From contig JAHIRD010000109.1 in NCBI GenBank assembly GCA_018818835.1, forward strand, positions 1 through 64,000: DNA of 64,000 bases. Direction: 5' to 3'. The position numbers and the translations under genes are program-made. The stretch is from Pseudomonadota bacterium. GTDB lineage: Bacteria; Desulfobacterota; Desulfobacteria; Desulfobacterales; Desulfolunaceae. Every line of letters begins with the position of its first letter. The first letter of the stretch is position 1. A model generated the notes under the pieces. That model had not been told where the DNA came from and did no database searches. It saw nothing but the letters and a program-made list of their open reading frames with translations. Of this stretch, positions 29,005 through 37,702 are shown one piece after another.

Positions 29005-30183
29005 GTGGAAGAACAATTCGTCCATTTTGAAGAACAGTTGATCGCGGCAGGCCTGGTCAATCCCGGTGATGCTCTGATGGCATTTCTCGATGAAGACATC
29101 AGTTGGAGTCGGCCAAGCCCGGACCAGGAATTTGCCACCCGTCTTTTTGAGGGATTGAATATCAACTCCCTGATTGTCTCCAAGGCCGCAGAACCTTACC
29201 AGAGTATCATTGATTACCTGGCAGAAACAGCCGACGGTTCCATTTTACCCCAGGACTGTGAAACCCGGACCTTTCTCCATGACCTGCCCGTGGCCCTGGC
29301 ATTTTTGCCGGAACAGGTGATTCCCCTTTTGAAACAGAGGAAAAGCGTCATTGTCCCGGGAAAGGGCCTGATCACCTACGGCACCATCAGCCTGGAACAG
29401 TCATTCGTGACCTTTTCATCGGTTTGTTTTGCGGTGTTTGTGAAATTCTTTTCCGATTATCTGGCCGCTTACAAAAAAGGGGTGATTCCAGCAGATTTTC
29501 AGGATGTTTTTCAGAGGGTCATTCGCTTTCTTCCTCCGCCGCCCCAGTTTGAAGGGACGCTGGCCCAGGGGCCGTTTACCCATGAGGAGCAGGTGCTCAT
29601 GGCCATGGATGAAGCCGGTAAAATGACGATCCGCCATCGTTTGGTGGATTCGTTTTTTGGAAATATTTCATGCCGTCTTGGGGATGTTCTTTATATCAGC
29701 CAGACCGGCAGTTCCCTGGATCATCTGGCCGGGTGTATTGACCCTTGCGCCATGGACGGATCATCTTGTGCTGCCATGACCGCATCCAGCGAGCTGTCCG
29801 CCCACATGGAAATTATTCGGAAAACCGGCCATCGGGCCATTCTCCACGGCCATCCCCGATTCTCCGTGATTCTGTCCATGGACTGTGATGTGGATGCTTG
29901 TGCCAAGGGGGATTCCTGTTATCTCACCTGCTCTTATAAACGGGAGGTGTCAGGGATTCCTATTGTTCCGGGTGAGGTTGGAACCGGGCCTTACGGTCTC
30001 TGTAACACCGTACCCTCGGCCATCAAGGGCAAGGACGGTGTCATTGTTTACGGACATGGTCTTTTCACAACCGCACCACAGGATTTCAATCTGGCATTTT
30101 CACGGCTAATGACCATTGAAAACACCTGCCGGGAAGCGTATTTCAGGCGCATCGGCAGATCGGATCCCTCTTTATCAGAATGA
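29005..30183 (+). CDS. Class II aldolase/adducin-domain protein
   Basis: The start is a GTG at 29005, with GGGGGAATAAG just before. The product has 392 residues. The N-terminal half (about 1-190) is not recognised. The C-terminal half resembles class II aldolase/adducin proteins: DSFFGNISCRLGDVLYISQTG, SSELSAHMEIIRKTGHRAI, and the metal-binding HGHPR. Such proteins are fuculose-phosphate aldolase-like, epimerase or dehydratase enzymes on sugar or methylthio-sugar phosphates. An aldolase that makes an aldehyde for the adjacent AOR would fit, but this is inference. The C-terminus overlaps the convergent ridA gene by 9 bp. Confidence 0.75.
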   Translation: MEEQFVHFEEQLIAAGLVNPGDALMAFLDEDISWSRPSPDQEFATRLFEGLNINSLIVSKAAEPYQSIIDYLAETADGSILPQDCETRTFLHDLPVALAFLPEQVIPLLKQRKSVIVPGKGLITYGTISLEQSFVTFSSVCFAVFVKFFSDYLAAYKKGVIPADFQDVFQRVIRFLPPPPQFEGTLAQGPFTHEEQVLMAMDEAGKMTIRHRLVDSFFGNISCRLGDVLYISQTGSSLDHLAGCIDPCAMDGSSCAAMTASSELSAHMEIIRKTGHRAILHGHPRFSVILSMDCDVDACAKGDSCYLTCSYKREVSGIPIVPGEVGTGPYGLCNTVPSAIKGKDGVIVYGHGLFTTAPQDFNLAFSRLMTIENTCREAYFRRIGRSDPSLSE

Positions 30184-30555
30184 AAGAACAGCCTCGATTT
30201 CCAGATGGACCCCAAGGGGAAGGGCCGCCACCTGAACCGTGCTCCTTGCCGGTGGCTGATCCGTGAAATACTCTGCGTAAACCTCATTGACTGCTTTGAA
30301 CTGACTCATATCGGTCAGAAAAAGAGTGGTTTTCACCACGTTCAAAAGGCTTCCCCCTGCTTCTTCACAGATGGCCCGAAGGTTTCTAAGTGCCTGGTGG
30401 GCCTGGTCCCTGATGCCCCCTTCCACGACCTTGCCCGTTTCCGGATCAAGGGGGATTTGCCCGGACGTGAAGACCAGATTTCCTGCTTTAACAGCCTGGG
30501 AATAGGGACCGATGGCTGAAGGGGCCTTGGTTGTCGATATAATTTTTTTACTCAT
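30175..30555 (-). CDS. ridA: RidA-family reactive-intermediate deaminase
   Basis: The ATG at 30555 has AAGGA five nt upstream and gives 126 residues starting MSKKIISTTKAPSAIGPYSQ. LVFTSGQIPLDPETGKVVEG, EAGGSLLNVVKTTLFLTDM and PARSTVQVAALPLGVHLEIE are RidA signatures, including the active-site Arg. RidA hydrolyses enamine/imine intermediates such as 2-aminoacrylate in the cytosol. A longer upstream frame exists but lacks support. It is convergent with the aldolase-domain gene and follows the HAMP gene on the same strand. Confidence 0.93.
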   Translation of the reverse strand: MSKKIISTTKAPSAIGPYSQAVKAGNLVFTSGQIPLDPETGKVVEGGIRDQAHQALRNLRAICEEAGGSLLNVVKTTLFLTDMSQFKAVNEVYAEYFTDQPPARSTVQVAALPLGVHLEIEAVLSF

Positions 30556-30568
30556 GAAGGTCCTTATT

Positions 30569-31162
30569 CTACTCGTCTTTAGTTCCGCATGTTTCCTTGG
30601 CCATGGTCGTGATGCTCTCTGTAAGATCAGCCAGTATCTTTTCAATATTTGATCGGGTCAAAGGGTCAGTCACACCTTCAAGGGAGGCTTCCAGGGAGTG
30701 GACAAGGTTTACATGGTTCGTGGATATCTGGTGAAAATGATCAGACAAGCCTTCGATCATTCCGTTGATAATGTCACATTCCTTTTTCAGGTAATCCCCT
30801 TTTCTCAAGGTCACCCGGCGGGTTAGATCGCCGTTGGAGATTCTCCGGAAAGTGTTGGTGAAGTTTACCAGGGGGCCGCAGATGCGGTGGGTGATAAACA
30901 ATTGATGGAAAAAAAACAGGGCGAACAGAACCACCATTGAGGGCATTAAACGTTTGGCCAGGACCAGAAAAGTCTGGGCTGCCGCGTACTGAACATTAAG
31001 GTCGCTGGATGAAAGCATGTCAAAGATCAATGGAAAGAGAATGGCCCCGGTGGTGACAAGCATGACTAAAAACATGTATACCATGCTCGTCATGATAATT
31101 TTAAATTGTAACCCTCTGTTGATGACGATATTTTTTTTAAGCCTTCGGTTGGTCTCACCCAT
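30569..31162 (-). CDS. HAMP-domain membrane protein without output domain
   Basis: The ATG at 31162 with AAAGG upstream gives 197 residues. Two membrane segments (about 18-40 and 67-87) are followed by a HAMP region: THRICGPLVNFTNTFRRISN and GDLTRRVTLRKGD. The rest is a short helical tail. No kinase, cyclase or chemotaxis domain follows, so it would pass a signal to a partner. It lies 5 bp after the pilin-like gene and 13 bp before ridA, suggesting a small operon. HAMP-only proteins of this size beside a pilin-like gene recur in Deltaproteobacteria; I cannot name a function. Confidence 0.75.
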   Translation of the reverse strand: MGETNRRLKKNIVINRGLQFKIIMTSMVYMFLVMLVTTGAILFPLIFDMLSSSDLNVQYAAAQTFLVLAKRLMPSMVVLFALFFFHQLFITHRICGPLVNFTNTFRRISNGDLTRRVTLRKGDYLKKECDIINGMIEGLSDHFHQISTNHVNLVHSLEASLEGVTDPLTRSNIEKILADLTESITTMAKETCGTKDE

Positions 31163-31167
31163 GCTCT

Positions 31168-31656
31168 TCACCTTTCAATCATTGTGCCGCTTTGAAAGTT
31201 ATACTCAAATACTGTATCGGATTTTTCGTGTTTTGCCTGAAATATGACAGGATTATCAAGGTCATCAGGCTTTGTGGGGTCGCCTGAAATGATGGTGATG
31301 GAAACACCTTCGGACACAGAGTAATTCTCAAGTTTGATGTTGGATTCGATCCCATCGTTCCGGATGGATTGTCCCTGCTCTCCAAGGCACCGGCCCGTCA
31401 ATTTAAAATAATAATCCTGGAAATCGATAAATTCCTGGAGGTCGTGTTTTGCCATGATATCGTAGGCAGATTTACTTGTGATTGTAAGGAAAATAGCACC
31501 GGCTAAAAAAAAAGCACATATGACGACAATCACAATGGTCAGCTCCACGGAAGTAAATCCCTTGGGTACCGAACAGGGCACAGGTTTGCCCTGACCATGG
31601 CCTTCGCACTCTTTATCAGCGGTTGAAACGTGTTTCCATTTCAGATAGCCATCCAT
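31168..31656 (-). CDS. Type IV pilin-like/pseudopilin protein
   Basis: A protein of 162 residues. A hydrophilic leader of about 33 residues ends in PKG, followed by FTSVELTIVIVVICAFFLAG. This is the prepilin peptidase pattern (cleavage after Gly, then Phe, Glu at mature position 5, and a hydrophobic helix). The globular part has two Cys-poor beta segments and ends near GTMIER. The long leader is unusual but the motif is clear. It may form part of a pseudopilus or minor pilin. The HAMP gene follows 5 bp later. Confidence 0.82.
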   Translation of the reverse strand: MDGYLKWKHVSTADKECEGHGQGKPVPCSVPKGFTSVELTIVIVVICAFFLAGAIFLTITSKSAYDIMAKHDLQEFIDFQDYYFKLTGRCLGEQGQSIRNDGIESNIKLENYSVSEGVSITIISGDPTKPDDLDNPVIFQAKHEKSDTVFEYNFQSGTMIER

Positions 31657-31770
31657 GTGATATTTTCTCCTGAAGCACGTTTTTAGGGAAGTATAGAGAT
31701 GATATTTTTAATTTTAAAAATAATGTTGTAAGTGTCTATCATACTCCTGCTGAAAAAGCAAAACGCAAAA

Positions 31771-31805
31771 AAGCCGGTTTCTCTGATGAGAGGAAACCGG
31801 CTTTC
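31771..31805 (-). terminator. Rho-independent terminator of the acyl-CoA hydrolase/transferase gene
   Basis: AAAGCCGGTTTCCTCT pairs with AGAGAAACCGGCTTT on the minus strand around a short loop, followed by TTTTTT. It lies 18 bp downstream of the gene ending at 31823. Confidence 0.9.
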
Positions 31806-31822
31806 GAACGAATCAGGTAAGA

Positions 31823-34000
31823 TCAGATCCTGTTGCTTGTTCTCAATGCCAGAAGAACGATTTTCTGCATGATTTTTTCCTTGAAAGATGCGGTGTTTTC
31901 AAGCTGCATGCGTCTCAGGTATGGAAGGGCATTGTCAGGTATTTCCTTGAACATTTCTGATAGCAGGCCTTTGATTATGAACATTTTGCTGTCTGCGGCC
32001 TTTGCCTTGAAAGCTTTGAGTGAACCGCCCAGAACGACTTCGTCTTCCTTGACATCTGTGCCAAAGGGGAAGAGTTTGAAGTGGCCTTTGGACTGGAAGG
32101 GTTTGAGCAAGGCATCGATTTTCTGGGGTGTGTTGTTTCTGTACTGGGGTGCCAGTTCGAAATCAGCAGGCAGTTTCCCCGCCTTTTTTGCTTTTTCGAT
32201 CAACTCATCCTGAAATCTGGAATCGGCCACTTGTATCATTTCAGTTATGATAGTCTTGTCGGCTTTGCCTCGGATATCTGCAATTCCGTATTCGGTCACG
32301 ATGATATCTCTCAAATGCTTTGGAATTGTGCAATGGCCATAGTTGAAAACAATGTTGGACCGAAGACTCTTCCCTGAGCCACGGGTGCTTCGAATCATCA
32401 TGATCAGCCTGCCGTCGGGAAGGGCATGGGCCATGGAAACGAAGTTATACTGGCCACCTATACCGCTGACCACCCGTCCGTCTTCCAGCTGGTCTGATGT
32501 AATGGCACCAAGAATGTTGGCCATCATGCCGGCGTTGATGAATCGACCGTCTTTTCTCTGGAGGGCTCGAAGTTCTTCACCACCGTATAACTGGTTTACA
32601 GTTTCAACTCCGCTCATGCCGAACTGCTGGCGTTCTTCCTCACTCATGGCGTTCAGGGCATCATAGAATGCCTTGGGGCCAAGGAAGAAAGCTCCGAGAA
32701 TAACGGTTCCTTTTTTAAGTTGTTCACCAAGGATGTTTTTGATGGCCGAGAGATTGGCTGCATCTCTCAAATCCGCATTATAAGAGGTGGCCCCGTCAAT
32801 GATCATGCCATCTTCATAGCGTAGACCTTGTTTAAGGATGCCGTAATGGGTAAGGAGGTCAAAATCTTTTTTCTTAAGCTTTTTGTGGATCCCTTTTTCT
32901 TCGAACAGAAGTTCTAAAATGTTTTCCGGGATTTTTTCCGCATCCAGCTTGCCGGCGTTGATAAGCTTCATGATTGGAATATTATCAAACACTTTACGTT
33001 TTAAGATGCCGCTTTTATACATCTGCATAAAGGCGTCCACAAACATTTCAGATGAGCCGTAGAGACCCTTGTCAAATGTGTTTGTACCGCCAATTTTATC
33101 GATCAGGGCGGAATAACGATCTTTAATGCCTGTTTCCTTGACGATTTGATTGTATGCATCATTGTCGTTATGACGCATTTCAAGACCGGCAACGATGGCG
33201 TCTCCCAGGGCGCCGATTCCAACCTGGATGGTTCCGCCATCTTTCACCAGTGTGCTGACATTCAGGCCAAGCATATGGTCCTTCAAAGCAACGGAGTCTT
33301 TGGGCGGTCCGAAAAGCGGGTAGTCGCATTCCGGGCAATCCTCAATGACGTAGTTGTATTTATCTTTACCTACAACGGCATCTCCGTACATAAAGGGCAG
33401 GTTGGGGTTGACTTCACCGACCAGGATACGGGGTTCACCATCGTCCTGCTTCGCTTTAAATACGTCGAGGGTTTCAATGGCGATATCTGTGTTACATCCC
33501 ATGGAATACATGGCTTTACCGTTGAACTCACGTTTGGAAAGCATCTGACCGAACACATTGATGCCAAAATCAGATCCATCCCGGACAGCATGGGTGTAGT
33601 TGGAGTGCATATGATTTTGCTGTGCCACGGGGTTGTTCATGTAACCGCCCGCTTTGTTGAAGAACTCATAAAGTTCAACGTTTGCCGGCATTTTACCTGC
33701 ACGGAAATCAATCATATAATCAAAATCAGGTGTGCCTGCGAAAACACGTTCAACCAGAGGTTCCAGTAATCGGCGTTCCAGATCACTGCCTGCTCTGGGT
33801 TTTTCCAGTGCAAGTGCCGTCACTATTGTTAAGTGGATATTCGGGTTTTCTTTGGCTCTTTTGTATAAGGCATTAACAAAACGCGCTGGTTTGCCGAGGG
33901 CAAGAGGCATACCGAAAATTATTTTATTCCCCACGAGTTTGATAACTTCGTCCACAGTCTTTTCAATGTTATTTGAAACGACTCCCATCTTGATGCTCAT
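31823..34000 (-). CDS. Acetyl-CoA hydrolase/transferase-family protein, long form
   Basis: A protein of 725 residues, starting with GGGGGAG upstream. The N-terminal half has the CoA-transferase fold (IIFGMPLALGKPARFVNALY, VALKDHMLGLNVSTLVKDGG, IQVGIGALGDAIVAGLEM). The C-terminal half contains VVSGIGGQYNFVSMAHALPD, IRSTRGSGKSLRSNIVFNYG and VTEYGIADIRGKADKTII, the hallmark of acetyl-CoA hydrolases and 4-hydroxybutyrate or propionate CoA-transferases. The usual family length is 430-550 residues, so it is about 200 longer, with extra sequence mainly between the halves (about 290-450). Probable role is acyl-CoA:acid CoA transfer in fatty-acid or organic-acid metabolism. Confidence 0.88.
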   Translation of the reverse strand: MSIKMGVVSNNIEKTVDEVIKLVGNKIIFGMPLALGKPARFVNALYKRAKENPNIHLTIVTALALEKPRAGSDLERRLLEPLVERVFAGTPDFDYMIDFRAGKMPANVELYEFFNKAGGYMNNPVAQQNHMHSNYTHAVRDGSDFGINVFGQMLSKREFNGKAMYSMGCNTDIAIETLDVFKAKQDDGEPRILVGEVNPNLPFMYGDAVVGKDKYNYVIEDCPECDYPLFGPPKDSVALKDHMLGLNVSTLVKDGGTIQVGIGALGDAIVAGLEMRHNDNDAYNQIVKETGIKDRYSALIDKIGGTNTFDKGLYGSSEMFVDAFMQMYKSGILKRKVFDNIPIMKLINAGKLDAEKIPENILELLFEEKGIHKKLKKKDFDLLTHYGILKQGLRYEDGMIIDGATSYNADLRDAANLSAIKNILGEQLKKGTVILGAFFLGPKAFYDALNAMSEEERQQFGMSGVETVNQLYGGEELRALQRKDGRFINAGMMANILGAITSDQLEDGRVVSGIGGQYNFVSMAHALPDGRLIMMIRSTRGSGKSLRSNIVFNYGHCTIPKHLRDIIVTEYGIADIRGKADKTIITEMIQVADSRFQDELIEKAKKAGKLPADFELAPQYRNNTPQKIDALLKPFQSKGHFKLFPFGTDVKEDEVVLGGSLKAFKAKAADSKMFIIKGLLSEMFKEIPDNALPYLRRMQLENTASFKEKIMQKIVLLALRTSNRI

Positions 34001-34284
34001 AAGATACTCCCCCTGTTAAAAAAACTTTAACCCTTTATGACCTGTTTATCAAGTTAATGTATGAAATCAGTTCATTTCAGACTTTAAAACACAGTTCACA
34101 ATTCTAAAATTATGTTTCTCTTTTTAAGCGCGCATCCTAAAAAATTATGTGAGGAATGTCAATAACTATCCGTTATCTGTAAAAAAAGTCTGAAACGTCG
34201 GCTAAACGGCCGAATGGCTTTAAAATAAAAGAAAAAGCGTGTTTTATGGGGGGTTGGAGCCTATTTATTTTTGAAAATATTTTT

Positions 34285-34809
34285 TTATCGACATACGTTG
34301 ATGAACATTTTTTCCAGTAGTTTTCTATCATTTTTAAGAGACAGGATGGTGTCATTGAATGTGCTTCGAATCAGCTCATCCTTTTTCCTGAGAAGGGCCA
34401 TCTGGGGTGGGCAAAGATACATGGTGCAGACCCATGGACGGGACAAACGGGGAAGTGTGCACCCTGATAGGGAATTGTACTTGCAGGAATCCGGTTGCTT
34501 TTCAATCAATTGATGGGGGGGAATGGGAGCTCCGCTGAGGTGAATGTAAATCAGGTCACAAAAATCAAGCCAGACCGTGGCCGTGATGCAGCAGGTTGAA
34601 GAGCAGTGCACACAGGTCTCCTGGCAGAACTCATCGAGGATCGGGAAAAGAGAGGACAGTTTGGCCTTTATGTCCAAGGCTTTGCCGAAGGCATGTTTAA
34701 GGTTTTTATTGTGGATGCGGACCAGATGCTCAATGGCTCTGTTTGCTTCGTTCCAGTCTGAAATTGAACCCCACTGGGGGATTTCTATAATCTTGTTCGA
34801 AGACTGCAT
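34285..34809 (-). CDS. Cysteine-rich protein, YkgJ-like metal-binding
   Basis: The ATG at 34809 has GGGTGGG just before it and gives 174 residues. From about residue 65 a Cys cluster appears: CQETCVHCSSTCCITATVW, then DSCKYNSLSGCTLPRLSRPW, then VCTMYLCPPQ. This spacing (CxxxCxxCxxxCC and later Cys pairs) resembles YkgJ-type zinc/iron-binding proteins. There is no signal peptide. It stands alone between a CoA-transferase gene and tRNA-Asn. A redox or metal-handling role is inferred from the Cys pattern only. Confidence 0.65.
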   Translation of the reverse strand: MQSSNKIIEIPQWGSISDWNEANRAIEHLVRIHNKNLKHAFGKALDIKAKLSSLFPILDEFCQETCVHCSSTCCITATVWLDFCDLIYIHLSGAPIPPHQLIEKQPDSCKYNSLSGCTLPRLSRPWVCTMYLCPPQMALLRKKDELIRSTFNDTILSLKNDRKLLEKMFINVCR

Positions 34810-35300
34810 ATCAACCCACCCCACAGCCCTGGTCAGGGCGTTATTTTTACCAGGCAGCTACCCCTAATGAGACGTATTCAAGGGAAATGACGTTTGCCCG
34901 GGCGATTCACTAATTTTGTTTCATATCGTCCATGTGACTTTGACTGTTTCGTTTAATCAGCTTTATAAATTATACCAAAAAAAGGTAATAATCAAATACT
35001 TAGTTCGGGGAAACATTCAAAAAAATCGAGGTGTTACTGTTCGGGTAAACCTTGGGAAGCTATGGGTCATGGTGTGTGGCAGTATTCGTCCATGTATGTC
35101 AACCGGATGTGCTGGGTGTCAATGCCATGGGTTTTAACGGACTCGGTCATCCCCCCAACGATGGCGCTCACGGGTCTTATCCCAGGCAAAATAAAAAAAC
35201 GTTGACACCCCCATTTATATGCTGTAAATATGTCTCCGTTGTTGCGGGGGGGCTTTGATTTCTTGAGCGGAGCCTTATTTTACAAAGCAATAACTCTCAT
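34810..35300. other. Intergenic region before tRNA-Asn
   Basis: About 490 bp without a credible gene. Short frames are present but lack Shine-Dalgarno sites and coding composition. It ends with the tRNA promoter at 35202-35230. Nothing else structured is seen. Confidence 0.55.
35202..35230 (+). promoter_or_regulatory. Sigma70 promoter of tRNA-Asn
   Basis: TTGACA (35202-35207), a 17-nt spacer and TAAATA (35225-35230), about 70 nt upstream of the mature tRNA. Confidence 0.7.
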
Positions 35301-35376
35301 TCCCCAGTAGCTCAGTCGGCAGAGCAATTGGCTGTTAACCAATGGGTCCGCGGTTCAAGTCCGTGCTGGGGAGCCA
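35301..35376 (+). tRNA. tRNA-Asn(GTT)
   Basis: A full cloverleaf can be folded. The acceptor stem pairs TCCCCAG with CTGGGGA, the anticodon loop CTGTTAA sits on an ATTGG/CCAAT stem with anticodon GTT at 35334-35336, and the T arm contains GGTTCAAGTCC. The CCA end is encoded (35374-35376). The accessory genes begin just downstream, but no 3'-end duplication was seen, so use as an integration site is unproven. Confidence 0.96.
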
Positions 35377-35385
35377 AAAAATAAT

Positions 35386-35412
35386 AACCCGGTCATTTTG
35401 GCCGGGTTTTTT
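35386..35412 (+). terminator. Rho-independent terminator after tRNA-Asn
   Basis: AACCCGG and CCGGGTT arms, followed by TTTTT, nine nt after the tRNA CCA. Confidence 0.85.
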
Positions 35413-35489
35413 ATTTGTATCAGTCGGTTATGAAGTTCTGATCTACAGTGTAAAAAGCATGCTCGTTCATAGAACGGTGAACCATTCGC

Positions 35490-36458
35490 TTAGGGATTAC
35501 CATGCTTTTCATCAATCCCTTGACGTTCTTTTGAATGAGGCATACTCAACGGCAAATCTGGATATCCTGCAAGAAAAACAGCTTCGTCCATATAACCGGC
35601 ATATCCTTGGAATATATACTCATTCCAATAAGTTTTGTTAAATCCAAATTTCATCAAAAACTCGTACGCGGTGGATGCTTCTTTTTTTCCTGTTTTTTCC
35701 AGATTTCTTTCCATGTATGAAATCCAGCCCTTCTCATTTGCGTAAGAATTTGAATTATTGTCGTTTTCCATAAGAATATAGGGCGTCGTAAAAACGACGG
35801 AGTATCCCAGACTGTATTCAGGTAAAGGCTCCGGCAGTATCCTTGCAAACCAGACTTGGCCTCTTTCTCCCAAATAACCGCTTGGAATGATAGCAAGGCA
35901 CTGTTTTTGCGTAATGATCTCTCGCAATAGGACCTTATTACCCGAAAAGCCTTCATGGACATAAAATCCCATTCGGGAATCCTGCATTTTTTGAAACACA
36001 TCTATCAGATGGGAATCAAAACCCATCTTTTTGCATAGATCGATAATAACGGTTCCAAACGTTTCTCTTTTTAATCCGGCCCACAAGTCAAAGCACCCCC
36101 AGCAAAAAAAATAAGAAGCGGTCAGAGGGCTCATTGGAGGTCCGGAAGGCATATATTCTTCGGCAGCATTGATATAAGGGTTCACGATTTTTACCATCTC
36201 AGGACATTCACCCACCTGTTCCATCAAAACGGATATGATATTCTGTGCATAAATATATACAGCGTGAACCGGATCATAGTCTGACAGTGTCTCCCCGGTA
36301 ACTATCGTTTTTTGAAGTTCCTCAGCACAAATTTTACTGTTTCTTACTTCAGAAATATCGACGACTTTTCGTTCGAGGTAATGCCTAAAGGATGCAATAA
36401 CTTTTTTTGATACTGGAGAATTCACCTTATTGGTTTTTTTGGCTTTCTTCTTTTTCAT
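35490..36458 (-). CDS. Conserved protein of unknown function (322 aa)
   Basis: The start follows AAGGAC at some distance. The N-terminus is Lys-rich (MKKKKAKKTNKV). The core has FCWGCFDLWAGLKRETFGTV, then MGFYVHEGFSGNKVLLREII, IIPSGYLGERGQVWFARILP, and AAGYPD-type text near the C-terminus (YMDEAVFLAGYPDLP). Text of this type occurs in a widespread uncharacterised family, as far as I recall. No enzyme motif is visible and no signal peptide is present. It is divergent from the next gene pair. It belongs to the accessory stretch after tRNA-Asn. Confidence 0.65.
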   Translation of the reverse strand: MKKKKAKKTNKVNSPVSKKVIASFRHYLERKVVDISEVRNSKICAEELQKTIVTGETLSDYDPVHAVYIYAQNIISVLMEQVGECPEMVKIVNPYINAAEEYMPSGPPMSPLTASYFFCWGCFDLWAGLKRETFGTVIIDLCKKMGFDSHLIDVFQKMQDSRMGFYVHEGFSGNKVLLREIITQKQCLAIIPSGYLGERGQVWFARILPEPLPEYSLGYSVVFTTPYILMENDNNSNSYANEKGWISYMERNLEKTGKKEASTAYEFLMKFGFNKTYWNEYIFQGYAGYMDEAVFLAGYPDLPLSMPHSKERQGIDEKHGNP

Positions 36459-36544
36459 GATGTATACATAGTCCTTATTTTGAATACAGTCGAATGTATG
36501 ATATACTTATTGCCTTGTAAAAACAATTCAAGGAAACTCTCATC

Positions 36545-37699
36545 ATGAGCGAATACCAGTATTATGAATTTCTTTCAATAGACAAGCCATTGACACAGGA
36601 TGACATGGACGTATTACGGGGAATTTCATCACGGGCCACGATCACTCCGGTGAGTTTCACCAATGAATACAACTGGGGAGATTTCAAGGGGGACCCCGAT
36701 AAATTAATGCTGGCGTATTTCGACGCCCACGTCTATGTGGCCAACTGGATGTCGGCCAGATTCATGGTTCGCCTGCCCATCGAGGCGTTGGATAAAAAAA
36801 CCGTACATGCCTTTGCCGTACCTTATGTATTGGATTTTGAAGCCAGCCAAACCCACTGGGTGGTAACCTGGAGTCTTGATGAGTCCGAAGACTACGATCG
36901 ATTCGGCATGGAGGACCGCACCGGCTGGATGGCCCGCCTGACTCCCATACGGGATGAATTGTTGCGCGGGGATCTCCGCAGTCTGTATATCGGTTGGCTG
37001 GCCTCTGTTTATGAAGATATGGCGGAAGACGATGAGGAAGAGCCGATGTTCGTGGGCGGATTGGGCAATCTCACGCCAGCCCAAAAAGCCCTGGTGGAGT
37101 TTCTTGAAGTCGAGCCGGATCTGCTGTCCGGTGCGAGCCTGGATAGTCCTGAAATTCAGAATGAAGAAACGCCTCAAAAGCTCATGGATGAATGGATTGC
37201 CGCCCTTCCCAAAGATGATATAATCGGGGTTTTAAAACAACTTCTGGAAGGTAAAGGCCATCAGGTCGAGCGAACAATCCGGACTCGATTTCTGGTCTGG
37301 AGGAGAAGCCAATCCGCCGACGATCATGACGTTCCCCGGCGTTCTGTTGCGGAATTGTGGAAAAATGCCGAAAAAGCGAAACTCATCCGAACGGAAAAGG
37401 AAAAACACGCCCGCAAATTGAGGGAGGAAAAGCGCCGAAAGGAACGGGACACATACCTAAACAATTTATCCAATGATTATTCGAAGGCGTGGAAGTCGGT
37501 GGCCATGACTTTAGAACGCAAATCAGGCCAGGCTTATGACGAAGCCTGCCGGGGGCTTGTCGATATTTCTGAAGCCTATGCTCTCCAAAAAAACACAAAA
37601 GCTTTTCAAAAAGAAATGAAACAATTCATGGCCAAATATTCACGGCGCTGGGCCTTGATTCAGCATCTGGTCAAGGCCGGGCTCTGGAAGGATAAATAA
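36545..37699 (+). CDS. Conserved protein of unknown function (384 aa), first of a coupled pair
   Basis: AAGGAA lies nine nt before the ATG. The N-terminus, MSEYQYYEFLSIDKPLTQDD, followed by TITPVSFTNEYNWGDFKGDP, is a recognisable conserved family without assigned function. A C-terminal region from about 270 to 345 is strongly charged and coiled (EKAKLIRTEKEKHARKLREE), perhaps nucleic-acid binding. No catalytic motif is visible. The next gene starts 3 bp after its stop, so the two are cotranscribed. From memory similar pairs occur in several bacterial phyla, sometimes near SWIM zinc-finger proteins, which I cannot verify here. Confidence 0.72.
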   Translation: MSEYQYYEFLSIDKPLTQDDMDVLRGISSRATITPVSFTNEYNWGDFKGDPDKLMLAYFDAHVYVANWMSARFMVRLPIEALDKKTVHAFAVPYVLDFEASQTHWVVTWSLDESEDYDRFGMEDRTGWMARLTPIRDELLRGDLRSLYIGWLASVYEDMAEDDEEEPMFVGGLGNLTPAQKALVEFLEVEPDLLSGASLDSPEIQNEETPQKLMDEWIAALPKDDIIGVLKQLLEGKGHQVERTIRTRFLVWRRSQSADDHDVPRRSVAELWKNAEKAKLIRTEKEKHARKLREEKRRKERDTYLNNLSNDYSKAWKSVAMTLERKSGQAYDEACRGLVDISEAYALQKNTKAFQKEMKQFMAKYSRRWALIQHLVKAGLWKDK

Positions 37700-37702
37700 G
37701 TC

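Noticed and set aside
35301-35376. tRNA-Asn as integration site of a genomic island
   Set aside because: No integrase and no direct repeat of the tRNA 3' end were found in the window, so it is not claimed.
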